DNA of 7,758 nucleotides from Treponema sp. (GTDB lineage Bacteria; Spirochaetota; Spirochaetia; Treponematales; Treponemataceae): contig JAGABO010000095.1 in NCBI GenBank assembly GCA_017614655.1, positions 1-7,758 of the forward strand, written 5' to 3'. Position 1 is the stretch's first letter; the number at the start of each line of letters is the position of its first letter. The translations under genes were made by a program, and so were the position numbers. The notes below the pieces were generated by a model, which saw only the letters and a program-made list of their open reading frames with translations, was not told where the DNA came from and searched no databases. Shown one piece after another: positions 1 through 7,546 of this stretch.

Positions 1-230
1 AATTTAAAGGCGACTACTCTAAGCAGGACGTAAGCGAAATTGAACGCTATGTTTCTACGAGTGTAGAAGCTTCTTCCTTAAGCGCAGGAAACTATGACGT
101 TTACCTTAAGGTCTGCGACATCACCGGAAACTCTTTAACAGACGGAAAGCACGCCATCCGATTTGCAAACGAAGGCATCTGGAATGAAACGCTCAGTGCA
201 AATAAACTGGGTACAATTACAATAGAATAA
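1..230 (+). CDS. C-terminal part of a DUF4832-like protein (5' end outside window)
   Basis: The frame with codons starting at position 3 is open from the window edge to TAA at 228-230, giving 75 residues. It reads ...YSKQDVSEIERYVST..., then GNYDVYLKVCDITGNSL, then HAIRFANEGIWNE, and ends KLGTITIE. The pattern of Gly-x-Tyr-Asp-Val-Tyr-Leu-Lys, a short turn, Ala-Ile-Arg-Phe-Ala-Asn-x-Gly-Ile-Trp and Asn-x-Leu-Gly matches my memory of the beta-rich C-terminal end of DUF4832 proteins, which are secreted or surface proteins often found with glycoside-hydrolase-like folds. The function of that family is not established. No signal peptide, start or promoter is visible because the 5' end is missing. 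A strong hairpin terminator follows 25 nt after the stop. The frame and stop are certain. The family name rests on pattern recognition only. Confidence 0.72.
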   Translation, partial: FKGDYSKQDVSEIERYVSTSVEASSLSAGNYDVYLKVCDITGNSLTDGKHAIRFANEGIWNETLSANKLGTITIE

Positions 231-254
231 AACTGCTTTAAATGCAAAAAGAAC

Positions 255-302
255 AGGGCTTTCTGAACAGCATGCATACTGTCCGGAAAGCCCTATTTTT
301 TA
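255..302. terminator. Bidirectional intrinsic terminator between convergent genes
   Basis: AGGGCTTTC at 255-263 pairs perfectly with GAAAGCCCT at 286-294. The stem continues inward through a T·G wobble (264/285), one A/C mismatch (266/283) and four more pairs, and closes on an 8-nt loop at 271-278. On the plus strand a T-rich tract (296-301) follows. On the minus strand the stem is followed after a few bases by a run of five T (the A tract at 246-250). It therefore ends the partial gene on the left and the lipoprotein gene on the right, whose stop codon (300-302) overlaps the plus-strand T tract. Confidence 0.9.
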
Positions 303-3300
303 TTTCTGCCTTACGCTGCTCATACGGCAGGTGCCGTCGGCAAAATGAGCGGCTATAACATAACAGTCACCCGCTTCGATATCCGAAGTATCTTCATAAT
401 ACATTTTTGGTGTCCGGCTTCCTGAATCAAAGTTCATGCAGCAGTCGTTTATATGACGTTTTTTGTGATTCCATTCGGAAATATCCCAGTTTCTGCAGGT
501 TTCATAAGGAAGCTTAGTTACGTATGTGTTGATGAAAACCGGCTTATCCGAGAGAACCATTACTCCGTTATTTCCGTCAAAGAAAACATCATCTGAAGCC
601 GTACTTTTTTCGCCCGTGTAGAAGTATGACGGATCGCTGTAACCCGTGTTGTAATAATACTCACTGAAAACATTTTCTGAGTAATATTTTCTGCTGACTG
701 TAGTGTCAGTTGCAAAAGTTATAACCTTTACATATTTGTCGGACTGTAAGTCAACAGGATCTGTGTATTCGTATTCATAAAGCGTTTTTCCTCCGGAAGA
801 AGAAACTGATTCCCGCGGAGCTTTTCTTTCGAGAGGCACCGTATCGTTCGATGTACCATCAGGAACTGCTTCTGATATTTTTTTGTAAAGGGTCCATCTG
901 CCGTCAGAGTTCAGCGTGTAAATAAATGTCCAGAAATTTGTCCACCGAATTTCAGAAGGTTCAGCTTTAAGGATAACGGATGCAGTACCGTCCGTTACGC
1001 TGAATTTCGGAGGAGTAAAAATATTTACGGTCTGGAAAAGATATGATGTATTGCCTTTATTATCTGAGGCATATACTGTTACGGAATTTTCACCGTCTTC
1101 CATGTCCCATACAGGAATTATGTCATAAGTGACTTCTTCCGAAATATCTCTGGTATACTTTTTTCCTTCAAAAACATAATAAATGGATTTTATTCCTGAA
1201 TCTGAATCCTTGATGCAAAAATTGATAAGATGATCTGGATAAAAATTTCTTCCATTATAAAAAGAATACTGGAAAACATTGTCAAAATCCTGCTGAGTAA
1301 ATTCCACTACCGGAGGAACTGTATCAGACAAATCTGCATCCTTATGGCTTAGCCGCATATCTGAAGCAGCACTGGACTTGTTGTTTTTTACGCCGTAGAC
1401 TTTTATATCCATATCATACTTCATGATATTTTTATAATTAAAATCACTGCTTTTAAGCACAAGCGTATCTGAACCTTCAGAAAAAGCGCCGGAAGCATTA
1501 TATAAATGAATACCGGCTTCAAAGACAACATTAACCTTAACCGCATCATATCCGTAATATAAATCCTGCTCACGGATTTTTACAATAAGGGGATAACAGC
1601 CGGGTGTTTCCTTATCTTTTATCACATAATAAGGTTCTCCCCAGACGGCACTTTCTATTACAGGAGAGGGAACCTCATCAGACTCTTCTTCAAACGTCGT
1701 GTTGTAATCATAAACCTTTCTGTCAAAGGGACCTGTAAGACAGCCGTTCATCATTATGACGGAAACTTCTTCTGCAAGATCATTTTCATTTTCTTCCCAG
1801 ACATTTGCGTAAAAGTTGTTATCAGCTTTTGTACGGTACCATTTTCCGTTTTTATGCTTAAGGTTCCACATTCTTGTATAATTACAGTTAGAAATAAAAT
1901 AACATTTCTTAAAATCTTTATTGTTCCAGTTTGCATGATCCTGTTCAACTCCGGAAAGTACGGGACTTCCTCCAAAGGCATAATCTGCCCGGCAGGTGTT
2001 TCCTATATCATCCTCTGCATAAACGGTTACAGGAAGCCCTTCTATTGAATCAACATCAAGCTCAAGATACCAGTAATAATTCGTTTCATCGTAAGACATT
2101 TTTTCTTTTTTTGAATTGTAAATACAGTACAATGAAATGGACTTAGGATCTTGGGAAGTCGTCCCGTATTCAATGTTTTTAAACACTGTATTTTTCATAT
2201 AATAGTTATTATCATATTCAAATTGGCTTTCATAATAAGAACGGTTTTTATCCGAAAGAAGTTTTATAGTTTTAAGTTCGCTGTTAAAATAAATTTCATC
2301 AAATTCAACTTCATCGGTCAATCCCTGCTGATTTTTTTTTGTAAACGGGCAGTAATTGAACGGATATACACCGTCAAGGCTTAGCGATGTATTTTTAATT
2401 ACCGTTATGATTTTTTCCGCGCTTTCATTTCCGCAGAAATCCTTTACGGTAACATAAAGCTGAACAAGTCCGTCTTCTGATTCCATTTGGTGAGCGATGC
2501 AAAACCTTACGTCACCGTCATCATCAGCTTCAAATTCCGTACAGGCAGCATCTGATTTTTTGTATTCATATGCTTTGCTGAATTCAGGATTAAAAAGGTG
2601 AGCTCCGTTTTTGTAATTTAAGAGTTTTTCCCTTATACAGACATACTCAATTCCGCTTTCCGTATCATAATAATCGCCGTAAACATAAACATTTTTTCCG
2701 GCCCGTCTAAGATGAACTTCATTATCATCAGAAAATTCAGTCAACTCTACGGCAGGAATAATTTCCTGAGCTGATTCAGAACGTCGGGCATAAAGGCTTC
2801 TGTATTCCGGAGCCGCATCATCTGAAAAAGGAACGTATTTTACGGAAAAAGTTTTTTCAGACAAATCAAACGATGACTTCTCTGATTTTAAGGCTGCATT
2901 TTTTCCAAACCGGACAGAAACATTTACAGACAGGGAATTTTTAAGCAGTGCCGTAATTTCTGCAACATCAGGAACAAGGGAAACGGTCTTTCTGTCTGAA
3001 CTTACAGCAGGAAGAGAAAAGCAGTCTGTCAAGACGGAAGAACCGGAAGCAATTAAAATGTTGTCCTCCCCGTAACAAAAGACATCATCATTTCCTTCCG
3101 CAACGGGAACGCTGAATGTAATCTGAACCGGCATGTTCGCAAATGCATTTGTCTGGGGAGACGGACTTACCTGCATGCACACAGGCTTTATGCAAATGTT
3201 TTCTGCTTCCTTCCTTAACACAGCTTTTACAGAATGAGACCCGCTGCTTGAAACTGAATCAGAAAAATCCACATAGTCTGATGAAAGCTCCCTGTAAGTT

Positions 3301-3590
3301 CCGTCTGATGCTTTTGAAAAAGAAGCCCATCCTAAAAAATACACTCCGGAAGCAGACCTGAACTCCACGTTGAATTCATCTGAAACTTTTTTAGAGACAA
3401 CACTTTCTGTCATGATCTGACCTTCAGAAGTTCCGCACTCCACACGGATTTCGCACGGCCTGCACTGAGCATAGGCAATGTCGCTTTCCAGCTGAGATTT
3501 GAATGTTCCGCCGTCAAGAAAGTTTTCACATGAGATAAAGGCAGATGCTGCACATAATGAAGCAAAAAACAGATGAATAACTTTTTTCAT
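300..3590 (-). CDS. Large spirochaetal lipoprotein with repeated Ig-like modules
   Basis: A 1096-residue protein of unrecognised specific function, probably anchored by lipid to the cell envelope. Residues 1-20 are a lipoprotein signal peptide (MKK start, hydrophobic core, Phe-Ile-Ser before Cys21), which fits the loose spirochaetal lipobox. After a linker, residues 45-125 resemble the beta repeat seen in Treponema lipoproteins, with a Phe-x-Gly-Trp core (85-88). Residues 138-255 look like a bacterial Ig-like domain (Val-Ser-Pro-Ser start, then Val-Gln-Ile-Thr-Phe-Ser). Two later modules share a Ser-Gly-Ile strand followed by an Asp-x-x-Gly-Asn turn: 296-397 (SGI near 312, GN near 387) and 760-857 (SGI near 798, GN near 846). 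A third Gly-Asn turn lies near 530. The protein is rich in Tyr, Asp and Ser, and has about 25 Cys, unusually many for a surface protein. The start at 3590 is supported by a Shine-Dalgarno site 5 nt upstream and by the signal peptide. The frame is intact. A surface adhesin or substrate-binding role is only a guess. Confidence 0.9.
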   Translation of the reverse strand: MKKVIHLFFASLCAASAFISCENFLDGGTFKSQLESDIAYAQCRPCEIRVECGTSEGQIMTESVVSKKVSDEFNVEFRSASGVYFLGWASFSKASDGTYRELSSDYVDFSDSVSSSGSHSVKAVLRKEAENICIKPVCMQVSPSPQTNAFANMPVQITFSVPVAEGNDDVFCYGEDNILIASGSSVLTDCFSLPAVSSDRKTVSLVPDVAEITALLKNSLSVNVSVRFGKNAALKSEKSSFDLSEKTFSVKYVPFSDDAAPEYRSLYARRSESAQEIIPAVELTEFSDDNEVHLRRAGKNVYVYGDYYDTESGIEYVCIREKLLNYKNGAHLFNPEFSKAYEYKKSDAACTEFEADDDGDVRFCIAHQMESEDGLVQLYVTVKDFCGNESAEKIITVIKNTSLSLDGVYPFNYCPFTKKNQQGLTDEVEFDEIYFNSELKTIKLLSDKNRSYYESQFEYDNNYYMKNTVFKNIEYGTTSQDPKSISLYCIYNSKKEKMSYDETNYYWYLELDVDSIEGLPVTVYAEDDIGNTCRADYAFGGSPVLSGVEQDHANWNNKDFKKCYFISNCNYTRMWNLKHKNGKWYRTKADNNFYANVWEENENDLAEEVSVIMMNGCLTGPFDRKVYDYNTTFEEESDEVPSPVIESAVWGEPYYVIKDKETPGCYPLIVKIREQDLYYGYDAVKVNVVFEAGIHLYNASGAFSEGSDTLVLKSSDFNYKNIMKYDMDIKVYGVKNNKSSAASDMRLSHKDADLSDTVPPVVEFTQQDFDNVFQYSFYNGRNFYPDHLINFCIKDSDSGIKSIYYVFEGKKYTRDISEEVTYDIIPVWDMEDGENSVTVYASDNKGNTSYLFQTVNIFTPPKFSVTDGTASVILKAEPSEIRWTNFWTFIYTLNSDGRWTLYKKISEAVPDGTSNDTVPLERKAPRESVSSSGGKTLYEYEYTDPVDLQSDKYVKVITFATDTTVSRKYYSENVFSEYYYNTGYSDPSYFYTGEKSTASDDVFFDGNNGVMVLSDKPVFINTYVTKLPYETCRNWDISEWNHKKRHINDCCMNFDSGSRTPKMYYEDTSDIEAGDCYVIAAHFADGTCRMSSVRQK

Positions 3591-3595
3591 ATCGA

Positions 3596-3601
3596 TCCTC
3601 C
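3596..3601 (-). promoter_or_regulatory. Ribosome binding site of the lipoprotein gene
   Basis: On the minus strand GGAGGA lies 5 nt before the ATG at 3590. This strong, well-spaced Shine-Dalgarno site fixes the start codon and agrees with the signal peptide beginning there. Confidence 0.9.
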
Positions 3602-3683
3602 GGTGCTTTATAAAATCTGATAAAAGTTCATTCCGACAGTTTACGGAACATCAAAAAAAGTCTTTAAAGATGACCGTTTATTT

Positions 3684-3719
3684 TCTCAGAATTATAACGC
3701 ATAAAATACGTGTTGTCAT
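3684..3719 (-). promoter_or_regulatory. Sigma-70-type promoter of the lipoprotein gene
   Basis: Read on the minus strand, ATGACA (3719-3714, five of six matches to TTGACA) is followed after exactly 17 bp by a perfect TATAAT (3696-3691). Transcription should begin near A3684, giving a 5' UTR of about 94 nt. That leader contains a small hairpin (five pairs, TTCCG/CGGAA at 3631-3635 and 3644-3648, 8-nt loop) and ends with the GGAGGA site. This is the best promoter match I found in the window. Confidence 0.75.
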
Positions 3720-3768
3720 ATAATGCCAAAGTTCCTGCAACATAAAAATGGTTCACTGTTCTTTCATG

Positions 3769-3806
3769 TTGCCCAAAACGCATGACTTATTCTATAATCA
3801 GCATTA
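3769..3806 (+). promoter_or_regulatory. Candidate leaderless promoter of the ABC exporter operon
   Basis: TTGCCC (3769-3774, four of six matches) is followed after 18 bp by a perfect TATAAT (3793-3798). Seven bases after that hexamer comes ATG at 3806, so the expected transcription start coincides with the A of the start codon. No Shine-Dalgarno site precedes either this ATG or the upstream one at 3782, which fits a leaderless mRNA. A second plus-strand TATAAT at 3719-3724 has no recognisable -35 and overlaps the -35 of the divergent promoter. It is the main alternative and would give a leader of about 50-75 nt. Confidence 0.5.
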
Positions 3807-5575
3807 TGAACAGGCTAAACTTATCAGGCTACATAAAAAAGTACAGTTTCATCTATATAATTGCGCTGCTTGCCATGAGTGCAAGTACGGTTCTGGATCA
3901 GCTTGCACCTCTTATTGTCCAGCACATTGTAGATGACGTCCTCATTGCAAGAAAAATGGAACTCCTTAAGCTTCTGCTTCTCGGAATACTGGGAATCGGA
4001 ATCGGACGCTGCATCTTTCAGTATACAAAAGAATTCCTCTGTGACGTTGCAGGAAGCAAGATTGCATCAAAAATAAGAATCAACCTGTTCAGAAAAATAC
4101 AGAGCCTGTCAGCAAACTTCTTTGACGGAATCAACAGCGGAGAACTCATGAGCCGTGTAAAGGATGACGTCGACCGCATCTGGGAAGTTCTTGCCTACAT
4201 GGGAATACTCATGGCAGAAGTCTTCATACGCACCGGAGTTACCCTTTACTTCATGATACGCATCAACTGGCAGCTTGCACTCATACCGGTTGCAGGCATG
4301 ATTGTCTCGGGAATAATTGCAGTCTTTATGGAAAAGAGGCTTGATGACCTTTACGGAAAAGTAGCAGAAGAAGGTTCAGAAATGAACAACACGGCTGCAG
4401 AAAACCTTGCAGGCGTCCGCACGGTAAAGGCATTTGCTCGCGAAGGTTTTGAAATCACAAAGTTTCACAGGCACAACCAGAAGTTCTATGAACTTAACAT
4501 TGACTTAAGCCGCGTCTTTGTAAAATACAATCCGATCATCCAGATGATTACAAGGCTTCTTTCCGTGGTATCTCTTCTTCTCGGCGGATTCTTCGTAATA
4601 AAGGGAAACCCGCTTGACGGATGGAAGCAGATGTCCATAGGAGAACTCATGGCATTCATTCAGTATGTTGCAGGAATGATATGGCCTATGGAAATGCTCG
4701 GCTGGCTTACGAACGGATTTTCCGGTGCAAAGGCAAGCATTAAGCGCCTTAACAAAATCTACAGGGAAACTCCTGACATTACCGACAGGTCTCCTCTTAA
4801 AGATGAAGACTTAAGTGATTCACTTTTTACGCCGTTTGATTTAAACGGAGAAATCACATTCAGCAATGTATCATACATTCAGAACGGACAGAAAATTCTT
4901 GACAACGTAAGCTTTAAGATTGAATCAGGAAAAACGCTCGGAATAATGGGTGCAACAGGTTCAGGAAAAACAACGATAATCAACCTGTTAAAGCGCATGT
5001 ATGACGTAACGGAAGGAAGCATAAAGATAGACGGCATCGACATAAGGGAAATTCCGCTTCCTACATTAAGGCGGGCTGTTTCATGCGTAATGCAGGACAT
5101 CTTCCTTTTTTCCGACACAATCGAAGGAAACATAAGGCTTGGAGAAAGAGAAAAAATTTCTACGGCAGAAGTAAGGTCTGCACTCATGCAGTCGCACTCT
5201 CAGGAATTTGTTGACCGCATGGAAGACAGGGAGAATACCGTCATCGGAGAAAGAGGAGTCGGACTTTCCGGCGGACAGAAGCAGCGCATTACGATTGCAC
5301 GTGCACTTGCAAGAAAGACTCCGGTTCTTGTTCTTGATGATTCAACTTCGGCTCTGGACACAGAAACGGAACAGGAAATTCAAAACGTACTTTCTGAACT
5401 TACCGGCATGACAAAAATCATAATTGCACACAGGATAAGCGCAGTCAGAAAAGCCGACAAAATCATCATTCTGGAAAACGGACACATTGCAGAAGAAGGA
5501 ACTCATGAAGAGCTTCTTTCCAAAAACGGACTGTACCGTGAAACCTACAGCACTCAGTACGGAGAGCAGAAATGA
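3806..5575 (+). CDS. ABC exporter half-transporter with degenerate ATP site (LmrC/BmrC/TM287-type subunit)
   Basis: A fused membrane-plus-ATPase subunit of 589 residues, normal for the family. Numbering is from M at 3806. About six membrane segments (near 14-38, 53-75, 129-152, 155-175, 243-265, 278-300) form the transmembrane domain. The nucleotide-binding domain has an A-loop Tyr357, Walker A GATGSGKTT (382-390, Lys388), Q-loop Gln430, X-loop TVIGERG (478-484), canonical signature LSGGQ (487-491), Walker B ending Asp511, D-loop SALD (515-518) and switch His542. The residue after Walker B is Asp512, not the catalytic Glu. This is the hallmark of the non-catalytic subunit in heterodimeric exporters. 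It overlaps the next gene by four bases (ATGA), so the two are expected to be coupled and to pair. An in-frame ATG at 3782 would add eight residues, but it lies upstream of the best -10 and has no Shine-Dalgarno site. The exported substrate cannot be told; multidrug, lipid or peptide export are all possible. Confidence 0.93.
   Translation: MNRLNLSGYIKKYSFIYIIALLAMSASTVLDQLAPLIVQHIVDDVLIARKMELLKLLLLGILGIGIGRCIFQYTKEFLCDVAGSKIASKIRINLFRKIQSLSANFFDGINSGELMSRVKDDVDRIWEVLAYMGILMAEVFIRTGVTLYFMIRINWQLALIPVAGMIVSGIIAVFMEKRLDDLYGKVAEEGSEMNNTAAENLAGVRTVKAFAREGFEITKFHRHNQKFYELNIDLSRVFVKYNPIIQMITRLLSVVSLLLGGFFVIKGNPLDGWKQMSIGELMAFIQYVAGMIWPMEMLGWLTNGFSGAKASIKRLNKIYRETPDITDRSPLKDEDLSDSLFTPFDLNGEITFSNVSYIQNGQKILDNVSFKIESGKTLGIMGATGSGKTTIINLLKRMYDVTEGSIKIDGIDIREIPLPTLRRAVSCVMQDIFLFSDTIEGNIRLGEREKISTAEVRSALMQSHSQEFVDRMEDRENTVIGERGVGLSGGQKQRITIARALARKTPVLVLDDSTSALDTETEQEIQNVLSELTGMTKIIIAHRISAVRKADKIIILENGHIAEEGTHEELLSKNGLYRETYSTQYGEQK
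5561..5566 (+). promoter_or_regulatory. Ribosome binding site of the second ABC subunit, inside the first
   Basis: GGAGAG sits 5 nt before the ATG at 5572, within the last codons of the upstream gene. Together with the ATGA overlap of start and stop it supports translational coupling and chooses 5572 over the in-frame ATG at 5626, which has no comparable site. Confidence 0.8.
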
Positions 5576-7335
5576 ACAGCTACAAGACAGATGAACAGCA
5601 GGTACAGAAATCAAACTTCGAGACGATGCCCCGCCTCTTCCGATGCCTCTTAAAATACAAGGGCCGCATTGCAGTCGTGCTTCTTCTTATGGCATTCGGA
5701 ACATGCGTTGACCTGATAAATCCTCTTCTTAATGAACACGCCATAGACAAGTGCATCATTCCAAAAGATGCAGCAGGACTTGTTAAAATTGCAGTCATTG
5801 CAGCTGCCCTGAACATACTTGCAGTCCTTGCCGTAAAAGTGCGCATGCTTCTTATGGCAAAAACAAGCAACAAGGCAATTCAGGAATTAAGGCAGACACT
5901 TTATAACCACATACAGAACCTTGACCTTTCATTTTTTGATTCACGGCCGTCAGGAAAAATTCTTGCGCGAATCATAGGAGATGCAAACTCCCTGAAGGAC
6001 ATAATCGAAAATGCAGTTACGACTCTCATTCCGAATCTTGTAACCGTAATTGCAGTAATGGCAATCATGTTCGTAAAAAACTGGAAGCTTGCACTTGCTG
6101 CCCTATGCAGCCTTCCTTTCCTGATTGCAGGTGTCTTTGTAATTTCCCGCATGTCAGAAAAACACTGGAAGGCAAAAAGAAGAAAATCTTCAAACATGAA
6201 TGCTTTCATCAATGAAGACCTTTCCGGAATAAAAATCATTCAGAGTTTCCGTGCAGAAAAAGAAACGGACACTACATTCCAGCAGCTTGTATGGGATGAC
6301 AGGAAAGAATTCCTTAAGGCAGTAAGATGGTGCGACGCTTTCGGTTCATGGATTGACCTCTGCTGGAGTTTCGGAACCGCAGGACTTTATCTTGCCGGCA
6401 TCATGCTTCTTGGAATCGACAATGTATCAATAGGAACATACATTGCTTTCGGAAGTTATGTAGGAATGTTCTGGCAGCCGATCATGAACCTGAGCAACTT
6501 TTACAATCAGTTTGTAAATGCTGCAAGCGGTGCTGAACGCATATTCGAAATCATAGATACAGAGCCTGCAGTAAAAAACAGCGTCAATGCAGAAGACATG
6601 CCCCCCGTAAACGGAAACGTAGAATTTAAAAACGTTACGTTCAGCTATGAAGAGGACAAGCAGATACTCAAGGACGTTTCATTCAGCGCAAAGGCAGGAG
6701 AAACAATTGCACTTGTAGGTCCGACCGGAGCCGGTAAATCAACCGTAGTAAATTTAATCAGCAGGTTCTATGACATAGACAGCGGAGAAATTCTTATTGA
6801 CGGAAAAAACATCAGGAACGTAAAGCTCGAAACCCTCCGCACGCAGATGGGAATAATGACTCAGGACAACTATATCTTTAGCGGAACCATACGCGACAAC
6901 ATTATGTACGGAAACCTTAACGCAACGGAAGAAGAGATGCTTGCAGCAAGCCGCGCAGTTCATGCTGATGATTTTATACGGACACTTAAAAACGGTTATG
7001 ACACGGAACTTACGGCACGAGGCGGTGAACTTTCCAACGGACAGAGACAGCTCGTAGCCTTTGCACGCACGATGCTTTCAAGTCCGCGCATCCTTATTCT
7101 TGATGAAGCAACAAGCAGCATCGACACAAAAACAGAACTTATGGTTCAGAAAGGAATTGCAGAAATGCTTAAGGGCAGGACAAGCTTCGTCATCGCACAC
7201 AGGCTTTCTACGATTCAGAATGCAGACCGCATATTCGTAATAGACAACGGCGGCATTGCAGAAAGCGGAACGCCGGAAGAGCTGATGGCAAAGAAAGGCG
7301 CCTACTGGGCACTGCGCAAAGCACAGTTTAATTAA
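5572..7335 (+). CDS. ABC exporter half-transporter, catalytic partner (LmrD/BmrD/TM288-type subunit)
   Basis: The 587-residue partner of the preceding gene. A charged N-terminus (1-30) leads into about six membrane segments (near 33-53, 68-92, 147-168, 171-192, 258-281, 287-308). The nucleotide-binding domain has A-loop Tyr359, Walker A GPTGAGKS (383-390, Lys389), Q-loop Gln431, X-loop TELTARGG (478-485), Walker B ILILDE with catalytic Glu512, D-loop SSID (515-518) and switch His543. The signature is LSNGQ (487-491), with Asn in place of the first Gly. In a head-to-tail dimer this deviant signature faces the Asp-bearing site of the partner, while the partner's LSGGQ faces this subunit's Glu512, giving one degenerate and one consensus ATP site. 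LmrD and BmrD are usually longer; at 587 residues this subunit is closer in size to Thermotoga TM288. It is the last gene of the operon and ends 27 nt before a large palindromic element. Confidence 0.93.
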   Translation: MNSYKTDEQQVQKSNFETMPRLFRCLLKYKGRIAVVLLLMAFGTCVDLINPLLNEHAIDKCIIPKDAAGLVKIAVIAAALNILAVLAVKVRMLLMAKTSNKAIQELRQTLYNHIQNLDLSFFDSRPSGKILARIIGDANSLKDIIENAVTTLIPNLVTVIAVMAIMFVKNWKLALAALCSLPFLIAGVFVISRMSEKHWKAKRRKSSNMNAFINEDLSGIKIIQSFRAEKETDTTFQQLVWDDRKEFLKAVRWCDAFGSWIDLCWSFGTAGLYLAGIMLLGIDNVSIGTYIAFGSYVGMFWQPIMNLSNFYNQFVNAASGAERIFEIIDTEPAVKNSVNAEDMPPVNGNVEFKNVTFSYEEDKQILKDVSFSAKAGETIALVGPTGAGKSTVVNLISRFYDIDSGEILIDGKNIRNVKLETLRTQMGIMTQDNYIFSGTIRDNIMYGNLNATEEEMLAASRAVHADDFIRTLKNGYDTELTARGGELSNGQRQLVAFARTMLSSPRILILDEATSSIDTKTELMVQKGIAEMLKGRTSFVIAHRLSTIQNADRIFVIDNGGIAESGTPEELMAKKGAYWALRKAQFN

Positions 7336-7417
7336 AACAGTTCCCGGTCATTGCTTACGGATGAAAAAAAACTTCCAGTCACTATACTGATTTGGAAACC
7401 TCTCGATATCGTCGCTA

Positions 7418-7441
7418 CGCTGAGTGCGAGAGCACGAAGGC
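7418..7441 (+). other. Hairpin with GAGA tetraloop and tandem G·A pairs
   Basis: GTGC (7424-7427) and GCAC (7432-7435) form a stem closed by GAGA, a GNRA-type tetraloop. The flanking bases GA (7422-7423) and GA (7436-7437) can form two sheared G·A pairs, and CT (7420-7421) then pairs with AG (7438-7439). A GNRA cap plus tandem G·A pairs is typical of stable folded RNA. Around it GTCGC (7411-7415) can pair with GCGAC (7454-7458). The alternative strand would have C and T where these features need G and A, so the plus-strand RNA is the likelier product. Confidence 0.5.
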
Positions 7442-7488
7442 TGGAATGAAGAGGCGACTTGCTCTGCATGAAGCCTCTGAATGAAAGC

Positions 7489-7538
7489 TTAAGCGCATGG
7501 AAACTATATAAGTTTGTCGCTTACGCGACTGCGCTTAA
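7489..7538 (+). other. Three-way-junction-like inverted repeat block
   Basis: TTAAGCGCA (7489-7497) pairs perfectly with TGCGCTTAA (7530-7538). Enclosed between them are two adjacent perfect hairpins: AAACT/AGTTT (7501-7505 with 7511-7515, 5-nt loop) and GTCGC/GCGAC (7516-7520 with 7525-7529, loop TTAC). Only three bases (7498-7500) in the block lie outside stems and hairpin loops. The pairing is symmetrical on both strands, so it could act as DNA cruciform or RNA. Confidence 0.6.
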
Positions 7539-7546
7539 ATGAGCGT

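Noticed and set aside
3782..3805. ATG at 3782 as the start of the first ABC gene
   Set aside because: It gives eight extra residues, has no Shine-Dalgarno site, and lies upstream of the best -10. It is not excluded, since another promoter could be used.
7336..7362. Short terminator immediately after the ABC operon
   Set aside because: Only a 3-bp CCG/CGG pairing is available here and no T tract follows it.
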